A DNA stretch of 64,000 nt from Virgibacillus siamensis (lineage in GTDB: Bacteria; Bacillota; Bacilli; Bacillales; Amphibacillaceae). The stretch covers positions 248,001 to 312,000 of the forward strand of contig NZ_FUIH01000006.1 in NCBI RefSeq assembly GCF_900162695.1. The letters are read 5' to 3'. The translations under genes and the position numbers were made by a program. A model generated the notes under the pieces. It made no database searches. It was given only the letters and a program-made list of their open reading frames with translations, and was not told the DNA's origin. Position 1 is the stretch's first letter; each line of letters begins with the position of its first letter. This document shows, one piece after another, positions 46,175-54,600 of the stretch.

Positions 46175-47611
46175 TTAATAATTAGGTCCCCACCCAATCA
46201 GCACACCAATTACCAGGAATATGATGGATAAAGCATACCATGCTCCGATAAGTGGAAGCATGAATTTGACCCATTTTGTCCAAGGTACTTTACCGATAGC
46301 TAAGCAAGCCAACAATACCCCGGATGCAGGTGTAATGCTGTTCATAAAACCATCCGAAAGCTGATATGCTGTTACAGCAACCTGTCTTGGAATTTCCATT
46401 AAGTCAGACAATGGTGTTAATATTGGCATCATGACTACAGCGTTACCACTTCCGGAAGAAACAAGTAATGCAAACAGTGAGTTACCAATAAACATTGCGA
46501 TTGCACCAAATACAGATGAAAATGGCTCCATTGCCACTGCCAGCCAGTGTACAATCGTATCTAAAATCTTTCCGTTCTGCATAACAATGACAATTGCGCG
46601 TGCAAGCCCAATAATTAACGCGCCATAAACCAGGTTTTTGGCACCGCCCATAAAGTGTCCGACTACATCATTTGGAGACATTTTGGCAATCAGTCCTGTA
46701 CCAACTGCAATGATAATAAAAATAGCTGCCATATGGTTTAAGGACCAGCCGTATTGAAGGGCACCAACAATATAAAATATAATAGCCGCCGCAACAAACA
46801 GTAAAATTAGTTTGTGCTGACCTGTGAATTTAAGATTAACTTCATTCTTTTCAGCTTTCTCACTTACATCATCCCCTGCCGGAAAACGATTTCCAGCCAT
46901 CAGACTTTTCTCAGGATCATTTTTCACCCTGTTGATATACCAGCAAATGTAACCAATCGTAACGACAAAGACAATAACGGTCATTATGCAGCGAAACACA
47001 ATACCGGAATACAAAGGCAATCCCGCAATGTCTTGTGCAATAAGAACTGTGAACGGACTCATAAATGACGTATTGAATCCTACATAAGCTGATAATTTAA
47101 TCATGGCCACACCGGATATGGCATCCAAGTCCAATGCTCTGGCAAGGATAATGCCGATTGGTATAAATGCAATAACTGCATTCGCAATTGCACCTGTCAG
47201 CCCTCCGATCATCAGCAAAAATCCAACGAAAATTATTAGAAGGTATTCTTTGTTTTTAGTTTTGTTGACTGCTTTCATAATAGAGGCATTAATTGCTCCT
47301 GTTGATTCAATAACAGCAAATGTACCACCTATAATTAATACGAGGAATACAATTCCTGCAGTTTCCACCAACCCATTTTGAATGGAAAGGAAAAAGTCTA
47401 AAATCCCTGTAGGACTTCCTTCTACAGAATGAAAGCTGTTTGGCACAACAACGGTTATATCCCCTTGCTTTTCACGTTCGAACTCACCTGAGGGTAGAAA
47501 GTATGTTGCCAGTGCTGCTAAAAGCATAATGAATAGCATGATAATGTATGCATCGGGCATCGCAAACTTTTTCTTTTTCCTGCCAGGTGTGTTTTCTTGA
47601 TTTGCTGACAT
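46175..47611 (-). CDS. YfcC family membrane transporter
   Basis: 478 residues with about twelve membrane helices. The N-terminal FAMPDAYIIMLFIMLLAALATYFLPSGEF-type segment, FLVLIIGGTFAVIESTGAINA and NSLFALLVSSGSGNAVVMMPILTPLSD are marks of the YfcC group, related to the C4-dicarboxylate (DcuC) and arginine/ornithine carriers. It probably imports a peptide, acyl-amino acid or amino acid used by the divergent hydrolase genes. ATG after AAAAGGAGGAAATCCAT. It has its own promoter facing the RpiR-type gene. Confidence 0.9.
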   Translation of the reverse strand: MSANQENTPGRKKKKFAMPDAYIIMLFIMLLAALATYFLPSGEFEREKQGDITVVVPNSFHSVEGSPTGILDFFLSIQNGLVETAGIVFLVLIIGGTFAVIESTGAINASIMKAVNKTKNKEYLLIIFVGFLLMIGGLTGAIANAVIAFIPIGIILARALDLDAISGVAMIKLSAYVGFNTSFMSPFTVLIAQDIAGLPLYSGIVFRCIMTVIVFVVTIGYICWYINRVKNDPEKSLMAGNRFPAGDDVSEKAEKNEVNLKFTGQHKLILLFVAAAIIFYIVGALQYGWSLNHMAAIFIIIAVGTGLIAKMSPNDVVGHFMGGAKNLVYGALIIGLARAIVIVMQNGKILDTIVHWLAVAMEPFSSVFGAIAMFIGNSLFALLVSSGSGNAVVMMPILTPLSDLMEIPRQVAVTAYQLSDGFMNSITPASGVLLACLAIGKVPWTKWVKFMLPLIGAWYALSIIFLVIGVLIGWGPNY

Positions 47612-47662
47612 ATGGATTTCCTCCTTTTTTGAATTGTTGAAAAAAATAAAACGTTGTGATAG

Positions 47663-47691
47663 ATTATAATAAAGTATTAACTTTAAATCAA
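47663..47691 (-). promoter_or_regulatory. Promoter of the YfcC transporter gene with internal palindrome
   Basis: Reading leftward: TTGATT (complement of 47686-47691), 17-bp spacer, TATAAT (complement of 47663-47668). The spacer contains the inverted repeat AAAGT-ATTA-ACTTT (47671-47684), a plausible operator for the adjacent RpiR-type regulator. Confidence 0.6.
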
Positions 47692-47734
47692 GTCATTTTT
47701 AATTATTTTCCTTTATTTTTGAGAGGGGTCTTAT

Positions 47735-48568
47735 ATGACAACATTTCAAGAAAAAATTGATAAAAACTATGCAACCCTTACCAGCGGCCTTAAAAAAGTA
47801 GCGTCCTATTTGTTGGAAGAACCTATGGCATTTGCAGCCAATCCTGCAAAAAAAGTGGGTGAATCGATTGGCGTCAGTGAAACAATGGTGGTCCGGCTTT
47901 GTATTGCATTGGGGTATCGCGGATACAGTGAGTTGCAGCAAGAGGTAAGGGAACATGTTTTTGAACAAAAACGTATTTTTAATACGTACAAAATTGATGA
48001 GCAACAGGTTGGAGAACCAATGTATCAGCAGATCATGCGTCATGATCAAATCAATATACAGAAAACATCGTCCAGTTTAAATGAACATGAGTTCAATGAA
48101 ACAATACGTGCTTTAGCGTATTCAGAGCGGATTCTTGTATCCGGGCTCCGCTATACTTTTTCAATGGCACATTGGCTGACATATGCGCTATTATCTATTG
48201 GTTTAAATGCACATTTATTTCGGCCGGATTTGGATATACATATGGAAGAAGGAAGCAAGGCGAAAGTGCTGGTTGTTTTTTCATTTCACGCCTACTCTGT
48301 GGAGACACTGTTACTTGCCGAAGAAGCGAAAAAACGCGGGTGGCTGATTATTGGATTTACTGACTCCCGTATTGCTCCCATTTCGGAATATGCCGACATA
48401 TTGTACACTGTCCATTTTCCGGAAAGAATGAATTCAGAAACAGCACCAGTCGTCTTCTCATTGTTAAATGCAATCGTTTCCGGCATAAGTCAACTCGAAC
48501 CTGAACGTACCATGAAGGCCAAACAAAAGGTTGAAGAAAACAGAATTAAAGGTAATTTTAAATTATGA
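47735..48568 (+). CDS. MurR/RpiR family transcriptional regulator
   Basis: 277 residues. The N-terminal HTH_6 domain (about 1-75) shows ANPAKKVGESIGVSETMVVRL and LGYRGYSELQQEV; the C-terminal SIS domain (about 120-250) would bind a phosphorylated sugar or related ligand (ERILVSGLRYTFSMA, VLVVFSFHAYSVETLLLAEEA). It is divergent from the YfcC gene and precedes the two M20 hydrolases and the C45 gene, so it is their likely local regulator. ATG after GAGAGGGGTCTTAT. Confidence 0.93.
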   Translation: MTTFQEKIDKNYATLTSGLKKVASYLLEEPMAFAANPAKKVGESIGVSETMVVRLCIALGYRGYSELQQEVREHVFEQKRIFNTYKIDEQQVGEPMYQQIMRHDQINIQKTSSSLNEHEFNETIRALAYSERILVSGLRYTFSMAHWLTYALLSIGLNAHLFRPDLDIHMEEGSKAKVLVVFSFHAYSVETLLLAEEAKKRGWLIIGFTDSRIAPISEYADILYTVHFPERMNSETAPVVFSLLNAIVSGISQLEPERTMKAKQKVEENRIKGNFKL

Positions 48569-48587
48569 GGACAAGGAGATAAACGTC

Positions 48588-49721
48588 ATGAAAACAGATC
48601 CAATCGATAATAAGATAATGAATATTTTTGAGCACTTGCATAATCATCCCGAAATCAGTTGGCATGAAACCGAAACGACAAACTATATTAAACAGATTTT
48701 GGAGAACCATGGATGCAAGATAACTACTTTTGATGATTGTACAGGGGTAATTGGGGAGATAGGAAATGGTGATCCTGTAGTTGCTGTCAGAGCAGATATG
48801 GATGCTCTCTGGCAGGAAGTTAACGGAAGATTTTGTGCCAATCATTCATGCGGTCACGATTCACACATGTCCATGGTACTTGGGGTTCTTTTAAAAATCA
48901 GTGAAATGGATTCACTTCCACAGGGAACGATTCGATTCATTTTTCAACCCGCTGAAGAAAAAGGAACGGGTGCGCTTAAAATGATTGAAAAGGGCGTTAT
49001 TGATGATGTCAGTTATATGTATGGTGTTCATTTAAGGCCCGTCCATGAAGTGAAAGACAATATGGCAGCTCCGGCAATTTTGCATGGCGCGGGACAGCAC
49101 ATCAGCGGGGAAATAAAGGGGGAAGATACGCATGGAGCTCGGCCACACCTAGGCGTCAACGCAATAGAGGTCGGGGCGGAACTGTTGCAAAAACTTAACC
49201 ATATTCATGCCGACCCGCAAGTTCCACACTCCATAAAGTTTACGAAGTTTCAGGCCGGCGGGGAAAGCTCGAATGTGATTCCCGGCAGTGCGGCATTCAG
49301 TATTGATATTCGGGCTCAACGTAACGATGTCATTGACGAATTGGCCAGCAAGGTTAAGCAATCAGTTCAATCGGTATCAGCGTTTTACAATGTACCTATT
49401 GAGTTGGACATTGGTTCAGCGACCGCTTCAGCCAATTCTGATAAAAATGCCCAAAAAATAATGTCCGAATCCATTGGAGAGGTTTTAGGAGAAGAAAATA
49501 TTGCACCGCCTGTTGTTACCAGCGGCAGTGAGGACTTTCATTTTTATACGTTTAAGAAACCGGATTTAAAGGCAACTCTTTTGGGACTTGGGTGTGATTT
49601 AAAACCGGGTTTGCACCACCCATATATGACATTTAATCACGACATGATTGTACCTGGTTCTGAGATACTATTGAAAACAGTTTTAAAAACCTTAACTCAT
49701 TTAAATAAAAAGGGGGATTAG
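48588..49721 (+). CDS. M20 (M20D-like) amidohydrolase
   Basis: 377 residues, zinc-dependent. Metal-site sequences are NHPEISWHETET, VRADMDALW, SCGHDSHMS and QPAEEKGTGA; the dimerisation domain lies in the middle (about 165-285), and the last ligand is in FNHDMIV. The subfamily contains aminoacylases and IAA-amino-acid or N-acyl-amino-acid hydrolases. ATG at 48588 after AAGGAGATAAACGTC, 19 bp beyond the regulator. No signal peptide, so it acts in the cytoplasm. Confidence 0.92.
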   Translation: MKTDPIDNKIMNIFEHLHNHPEISWHETETTNYIKQILENHGCKITTFDDCTGVIGEIGNGDPVVAVRADMDALWQEVNGRFCANHSCGHDSHMSMVLGVLLKISEMDSLPQGTIRFIFQPAEEKGTGALKMIEKGVIDDVSYMYGVHLRPVHEVKDNMAAPAILHGAGQHISGEIKGEDTHGARPHLGVNAIEVGAELLQKLNHIHADPQVPHSIKFTKFQAGGESSNVIPGSAAFSIDIRAQRNDVIDELASKVKQSVQSVSAFYNVPIELDIGSATASANSDKNAQKIMSESIGEVLGEENIAPPVVTSGSEDFHFYTFKKPDLKATLLGLGCDLKPGLHHPYMTFNHDMIVPGSEILLKTVLKTLTHLNKKGD

Positions 49722-49724
49722 CAG

Positions 49725-50771
49725 ATGTCAGATGTTGAAACGCCATCTTTGAAGTTATCGGGATCTTCTTATGAAATGGGCTTTGAACATGGTTCAGGGG
49801 CGAAAGAACAGGTCCATTTCACCCTTGAAACGTATGAGGAAATGTTTTATAACCATTCGAGTATGTCTTGGAAGGAGGCATGTAATAAAGCATTACTTCA
49901 TGTTGATGCGATTGAGCAATATAATGCTGATTATCTTTATGAAATGGAAGGTTTAGCAAAAGGAGCAGGTGTTACTTTTGAAGATATATTGGCAATTAAT
50001 GCAAGAAGTGAAATTGTATTAACCAATGTTCCTGATGGATGTACTGCATTTTCAATATTGGACAGGTACACATCAAACATGTGGCTGGCCCAAAATTGGG
50101 ATTGGACATCAACCCAATTTAAATCTTTGGTTCACTTGCATTTGGATAAGGAAAATTGTCCTTCCATAAATATGGTTTCAGAAGCAGGGATTATCGGTAA
50201 GATTGGCTGCAACAGTGAGGGGATAGGTGTCTGCCTTAATGCCTTGGTAACGAATACGTCGGCAAAGAAAGTGCCAATTCATTTGGGATTGAGGGCAGTC
50301 CTGGAATCAACTTCCATTGAAGAAGCTGTATCGCGGGTTGGTAGGAATCAAATGGCCTCTCCGGCACATTTTTTAATCGCAGCAAAAACAGGAGAAATGG
50401 CAGGACTTGAAGTATCTCCAATCCATACCGCCCGAATAGCAACTGACAAAAATTTTATTGCACATACAAATCATATTTTGTCTGAACAGCTAAAAGAAAA
50501 AGTTAAGGAGGATGCAAAATCAGATTCCTATATCCGGTACGACGTTGCAAATAAATTACTGACAGATTTTGATAAGCAACAGATTACTGACACGAATGTA
50601 TTTCGGGTTTTGTCAGATCATACAAATTATCCGCATTCTATTTGCCGCCATATATCTCCCGAAGACGAGAAGAAGGGAGAACGAATAAGCGAAACTATTT
50701 TTAGTATTGTTATGAACTTAACAGAAGGCACACTGAACTGGGAAAAAGGTCACCCATGCAGGCAACTGTGA
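49725..50771 (+). CDS. C45-type autoproteolytic acyltransferase/hydrolase (isopenicillin-N acyltransferase fold)
   Basis: 348 residues. The PDGCTAFS sequence places the nucleophilic Cys106 at the position where this Ntn-hydrolase family self-cleaves between Gly and Cys; flanking MEGLAKGAG, WLAQNWDWT and NSEGIGVCLNAL fit the acyl-CoA:6-APA acyltransferase family. Natural substrates in bacteria are mostly unknown; the fold cleaves or forms amide bonds of acylated amino compounds. ATG after AAGGGGGATTAGCAG, 3 bp beyond the M20 gene, so cotranscribed. The pairing with two M20 enzymes suggests stepwise use of an acylated peptide. Confidence 0.88.
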   Translation: MSDVETPSLKLSGSSYEMGFEHGSGAKEQVHFTLETYEEMFYNHSSMSWKEACNKALLHVDAIEQYNADYLYEMEGLAKGAGVTFEDILAINARSEIVLTNVPDGCTAFSILDRYTSNMWLAQNWDWTSTQFKSLVHLHLDKENCPSINMVSEAGIIGKIGCNSEGIGVCLNALVTNTSAKKVPIHLGLRAVLESTSIEEAVSRVGRNQMASPAHFLIAAKTGEMAGLEVSPIHTARIATDKNFIAHTNHILSEQLKEKVKEDAKSDSYIRYDVANKLLTDFDKQQITDTNVFRVLSDHTNYPHSICRHISPEDEKKGERISETIFSIVMNLTEGTLNWEKGHPCRQL

Positions 50772-50794
50772 CTTAAAGGGAGCAGGAGTGATTT

Positions 50795-52150
50795 ATGATG
50801 AGCATACGCCAGGTGCAAGAATTGGTTGCAAACAAAAGAGAAGAATATCTTGATCTATTATTTTCCCTATTAAGACAAAAAAGTGTAAGCGCGGAAAATG
50901 AAGGGATAGAAGCATGCAGCGCACTGTTAAACCGAATAATGGAAGATATCGGAATCAAAACAAGGCTGATAGAAACAGATGGGCATCCGGTAGTCTATGG
51001 GGAATTAATGAATAAAACAAATAATTTCACGCTTCTGATTTACGGACATTATGACGTTCAACCTGCCGATCCGATTGATGAGTGGAATACACCTCCTTTT
51101 GAGCCGACCATCAAAAACGGGAAAATTTTTTGCCGGGGTGCTGGTGACAATAAAGGACAATTGATGGCGCAATTACTTGCTATTAAAAGTTATAAAGAAA
51201 TTTTCGGGAAGCTTCCAATTAATATAAAGTTTGTTTTTGAGGGTGAAGAAGAGAGCGGAAGCCCTAATCTTGCTCAATTTGTTCAGACGAATCGTGAATT
51301 ATTAAAAGCTGACCTTGTTTATACGTCCGACGGGCCAATGCATGAAAGTGGAGCACCGTTTGTTCTTTTGGGAGTACGTGGAATGCTTTATGTGGAGCTA
51401 GCGGCTAAAGGCGCGGATTGGGATAACCATTCCGGTAATAAAGGGAATATTATCCCTAATCCTGCCTGGGAATTGGTTAAACTGCTAAATACAATGCGTG
51501 ACAATAAGGGAAGAATCTTAATTGAAGGGTTTTATGATGACATTCGTCAGCCAGGCAAACATGATTTAGACTTAATATCCAACTTGCCATTTGATAAGAA
51601 TCGATTAGCTGAACATACCGGCTATCAAGGGTTTGATATGTCCCGTGACGAATATTACCAAAACTTAATTTTTGAGCCTACGATGAATATTGCGGGTTTT
51701 CACAGTGGTTATGGCGGAGAAGGCACAAAGACAATCATTCCTTCCAAGGCAAAGTTGAAACTGGACATGCGGTTGATAGTTGATCAAGACCCTGATGATA
51801 TCCTTAGCAAGCTGGAAAAGCACGTCATGAAACATGCTCCTGATATAGAGTTGAAACGGCATGGTGCCATGAGACCATCCCGTACCCCTTATGATTCTAT
51901 AGGGGTTAGTGCTATAAAACGTGCAGTTGAAAAGTCTTACAAGCAACAACCTGTTTTACAGCCAAGTTTGGGTGGAAGCCTGCCGGACTACGTGTGGACG
52001 CAAATTTTGGGAGCCCCATCAGTATTGGTGCCGTATGCTAATTATGACGAAGCAAACCATTCCCCGAATGAAAATATTACGATTGATAACTTTTTTAAGG
52101 GAATTTTGTGTACGTGTCATGTTATTCAGGAATTGGGCGATGACTGCTAG
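50795..52150 (+). CDS. M20 family metallodipeptidase
   Basis: 451 residues. Metal and active-site sequences: IYGHYDVQPAD (His ligand plus Asp), RGAGDNKGQL (bridging Asp), FEGEEESGSP (catalytic Glu and ligand), VYTSDGPM and, at the C-terminus, NYDEANHSPNE (last His ligand). This is the carnosinase/succinyl-diaminopimelate desuccinylase type. ATG at 50795 or 50798 after GGGAGCAGGAGTGATTT. It ends the four-gene unit; no clear terminator is seen. Confidence 0.92.
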   Translation: MMSIRQVQELVANKREEYLDLLFSLLRQKSVSAENEGIEACSALLNRIMEDIGIKTRLIETDGHPVVYGELMNKTNNFTLLIYGHYDVQPADPIDEWNTPPFEPTIKNGKIFCRGAGDNKGQLMAQLLAIKSYKEIFGKLPINIKFVFEGEEESGSPNLAQFVQTNRELLKADLVYTSDGPMHESGAPFVLLGVRGMLYVELAAKGADWDNHSGNKGNIIPNPAWELVKLLNTMRDNKGRILIEGFYDDIRQPGKHDLDLISNLPFDKNRLAEHTGYQGFDMSRDEYYQNLIFEPTMNIAGFHSGYGGEGTKTIIPSKAKLKLDMRLIVDQDPDDILSKLEKHVMKHAPDIELKRHGAMRPSRTPYDSIGVSAIKRAVEKSYKQQPVLQPSLGGSLPDYVWTQILGAPSVLVPYANYDEANHSPNENITIDNFFKGILCTCHVIQELGDDC

Positions 52151-52234
52151 TTCCATAAACATATAAATATAAATATTATTCCTACTAAATACAGGCGTCT
52201 TTTTATCCAGTTTATTCTATCATACCAAGCGGGA

Positions 52235-52256
52235 ACTCCTCATAAAAAGGAGGAGT
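52235..52256 (+). other. Hairpin that can mask the ribosome-binding site of the lipoprotein gene
   Basis: ACTCCTC (52235-52241) pairs perfectly with GAGGAGT (52250-52256) across the 8-nt loop ATAAAAAG. The second arm contains part of the ribosome-binding site GGAGGAG for the ATG at 52263. Confidence 0.5.
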
Positions 52257-52262
52257 GTAAAA

Positions 52263-52718
52263 ATGAACAAAATTTTCTTCGTAATGCTCGCAACATTAGT
52301 ATTGGTGACAGCAGGGTGTGGTTCAGGTGGTGAGGATCAGGCTAAAAATGAACAAAACCAAACCGGTACGGAAGAGGCAAAAGACACGGGCCAAACTGAC
52401 AAAGGTGGTTCATCTGGACTTACAAGCGGTGTTACTGATGTTCAAAAGTCTTTGGATGAATTAAAAATGGTTATGCAAAATAATCCCGATAAGACGAAAA
52501 AAATACAAAAAATCGGGAAAGAAGCTGGGGAAGATTGGGATGAAATTGAAAAACAGGTAGAGGAAAAATACCCTAAAGCATATGAAAATATCGAGAAAAG
52601 TTTATACCCGCTTAAAGCTGCAACAAAAAAGGACATGCCTGATAAAGGCAAGGTAAAACAGTTGACTAGTGAAACGTTGAAAAAACTGCAGGATTTTAAG
52701 AAAGGATTGGAAAAGTAA
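52263..52718 (+). CDS. Hypothetical lipoprotein
   Basis: 151 residues. The signal ends with the lipobox TAGC, and Cys19 is the lipidation site. A Gly/Gln/Asn/Thr-rich linker (about 20-58) is followed by a helical, charged domain (SLDELKMVMQNNPDKTKKIQ, EDWDEIEKQVEEKYP) to the end. I do not recognise a family with certainty. ATG after AAAAGGAGGAGTGTAAAA, with a hairpin over the ribosome-binding site. Confidence 0.75.
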   Translation: MNKIFFVMLATLVLVTAGCGSGGEDQAKNEQNQTGTEEAKDTGQTDKGGSSGLTSGVTDVQKSLDELKMVMQNNPDKTKKIQKIGKEAGEDWDEIEKQVEEKYPKAYENIEKSLYPLKAATKKDMPDKGKVKQLTSETLKKLQDFKKGLEK

Positions 52719-52870
52719 TCCCAGTCCGAATTCAAAATCAAGGAGTCCTCAAAGTTTATTTGGGGGCTTATTTAATTGGAACATGAGTGAAAGTCTTGTT
52801 TAGTTTAATTAATAAAGTGGAAGTGTAATATAGTGGATATAATAAGCATTCTTAATAAGGAGGATACACA

Positions 52871-53527
52871 TTGGCTAATCAATTTTACGAAAAGAGTCAT
52901 GCTGAACATTTAAATAAAATAGGTGAACTGGCACCGGAGCAGGCGCAGGCCTTTTCGAAGTATAATGCGGGTGTTTTTAAGGATGGGGCGCTGTCCAAAA
53001 AGGAAAAGGAAATTATTGCAGTTGCGATAGCACATGTAACGCAATGTCCTTATTGTATTGATACGCATACTAAAAATGCCAAAAAAGAAGGTGCTTCTCT
53101 CAGTGAATTGGTGGAAGCAGTCATGGTTACTTCTGCAGTTGAAGCAGGCGGGGCTGTGACACATAGTACAAATATGCATAATGCACTTTCTGAGGAAGCC
53201 GATGACACACTGTATGCACGTTCAAATTTGAAAAGTCTCAGTCAATTGGGAAAGAATGCGAAAGACGGATTCCAAGGTTATTCCGGATTTAACACAGCAG
53301 CAATGAAAGAAGGGAAATTGAGCAAGAAGTTTAAAGAAATTGTCGCGGTTGCTGTCGGACATGCCACACTTTGTCCATATTGCATTGATGTTCATACTAA
53401 AAATGCCGATAAGGAAGGTGTAACAAGAGAGGAATTATCTGAAGCGGTATTGGTTTCTTCTGCGTTGCTTGCCGGTGGATCTTATGCGCATATGGCGAAT
53501 ATGATTGAGAGCTTTGGCGAGGAATAA
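52871..53527 (+). CDS. AhpD-like protein with two carboxymuconolactone-decarboxylase domains
   Basis: 218 residues consisting of two similar halves. Each half carries the AhpD-type motif: QCPYCIDTHTKNA with C59, C62, H66, and LCPYCIDVHTKNA with C168, C171, H175, after ALSKKEKEIIAVA and KLSKKFKEIVAVA respectively. These thiol pairs suggest peroxide or disulfide reductase activity. The halves are close enough to imply an internal duplication. TTG at 52871 after AAGGAGGATACACA. Monocistronic. Confidence 0.9.
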   Translation: MANQFYEKSHAEHLNKIGELAPEQAQAFSKYNAGVFKDGALSKKEKEIIAVAIAHVTQCPYCIDTHTKNAKKEGASLSELVEAVMVTSAVEAGGAVTHSTNMHNALSEEADDTLYARSNLKSLSQLGKNAKDGFQGYSGFNTAAMKEGKLSKKFKEIVAVAVGHATLCPYCIDVHTKNADKEGVTREELSEAVLVSSALLAGGSYAHMANMIESFGEE

Positions 53528-53556
53528 AGATATCGAAGAAAAGTTGTCATACAAGG

Positions 53557-53598
53557 CTGCCCTGATTCGCAGTAAATAGCGAATCAGGGCAGTTTTTT
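53557..53598 (+). terminator. Terminator of the AhpD-like gene
   Basis: CTGCCCTGATTCGC (53557-53570) pairs with GCGAATCAGGGCAG (53579-53592), followed by TTTTTT. Confidence 0.92.
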
Positions 53599-53622
53599 AA
53601 TAAAAGCAAAACTAACTTTCAA

Positions 53623-53650
53623 ACATGTTCACGGTCAACCGTGAACATTT
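53623..53650. terminator. Inverted repeat at the 3' end of the aldo/keto reductase gene
   Basis: ATGTTCACGG (53625-53634) pairs perfectly with CCGTGAACAT (53639-53648) across a TCAA loop, 33 bp beyond the aldo/keto reductase stop. No clean T tract on the reductase strand, so a weak terminator or another site. Confidence 0.5.
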
Positions 53651-53680
53651 AAGCGGAAAAATTCATTCGCAAATTATCGT

Positions 53681-54523
53681 TTAAAACTCCTCATAAACGG
53701 CCGGATCCTGGTCATTATTGCGGCCATCCGGGCGTGTCAATTGATCAAGTGCAGTCATATCATCTTCATCCAAGGAAAAATCAAAAATAGAGAGATTCTC
53801 CAGCTGCCGAACCGGTGAAGCGGACTTCGGAATTGGCACTGCATTGTGCTGGAAATGCCAGCGCAAAATAACCTGTGAAGCGGTCTTGCCGTGTTTTTCC
53901 GCAATACCCCAAATCTTATTGTTGCTTAAAACATCATTTGCGCGGGCCAAAGGACTCCAGGATTCGGTTGCTATACCATGCTCTTCATGCCACTTGCGCT
54001 GTTCTTCCTGATTGAAGAAAGGGTGCAGTTCCACTTGATTGATGCTTGGCAGTACACCGGTTTCTTTTTGCAGCCGTTCCATATGCTCCGGCAAAAAGTT
54101 GGAAACACCGATTGAGCGGATAAGCCCCCATTTTTTCGCATCAACCAATGCCTGCCATGCTTCCAGATACATATCCTGGATTGGATTTGGCCAATGAATT
54201 AAATATAGATCGAAATAGTCCAGGTTTGCGCGATAGAGTGATTCCTGAATAGCTTTCACAGCTTTTTCATACGTATGGTAGCGCCCAGGAAGCTTTGATG
54301 CAATACGCAATTCTTCCCGCGGCACGGTTGTCCGCTTTAGTGCCGTGCCTACTGTTCCTTCGTTCTCGTAATTATAAGCTGTGTCAATCAGACGGTAACC
54401 ATGATCGATGGCACTAGTAATGGCCGCTGCACCTTCGTTTCCCCACAGTTTATAGGTCCCGAAGCCAATTGCCGGGATACGAGTGCCATCGTTTAACAAG
54501 ATTTCTGGTATTTGGCTTGTCAT
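53681..54523 (-). CDS. Aldo/keto reductase
   Basis: 280 residues, NADPH-dependent TIM-barrel oxidoreductase. Catalytic tetrad: D in RLIDTAYNYENE (with Y), K in IASKL, H in LYLIHWP. C-terminal NADP loop is IPKSASPVRQLEN. It resembles the YvgN/YtbE group that reduces methylglyoxal and other carbonyls. ATG after CAAGGAGGCATACA. Confidence 0.94.
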   Translation of the reverse strand: MTSQIPEILLNDGTRIPAIGFGTYKLWGNEGAAAITSAIDHGYRLIDTAYNYENEGTVGTALKRTTVPREELRIASKLPGRYHTYEKAVKAIQESLYRANLDYFDLYLIHWPNPIQDMYLEAWQALVDAKKWGLIRSIGVSNFLPEHMERLQKETGVLPSINQVELHPFFNQEEQRKWHEEHGIATESWSPLARANDVLSNNKIWGIAEKHGKTASQVILRWHFQHNAVPIPKSASPVRQLENLSIFDFSLDEDDMTALDQLTRPDGRNNDQDPAVYEEF

Positions 54524-54600
54524 TGTATGCCTCCTTGAAACGTGTATTTATTGGATATGCTATCACAATATAGCGATGGATGTTATTGTAGTGCTTATGG

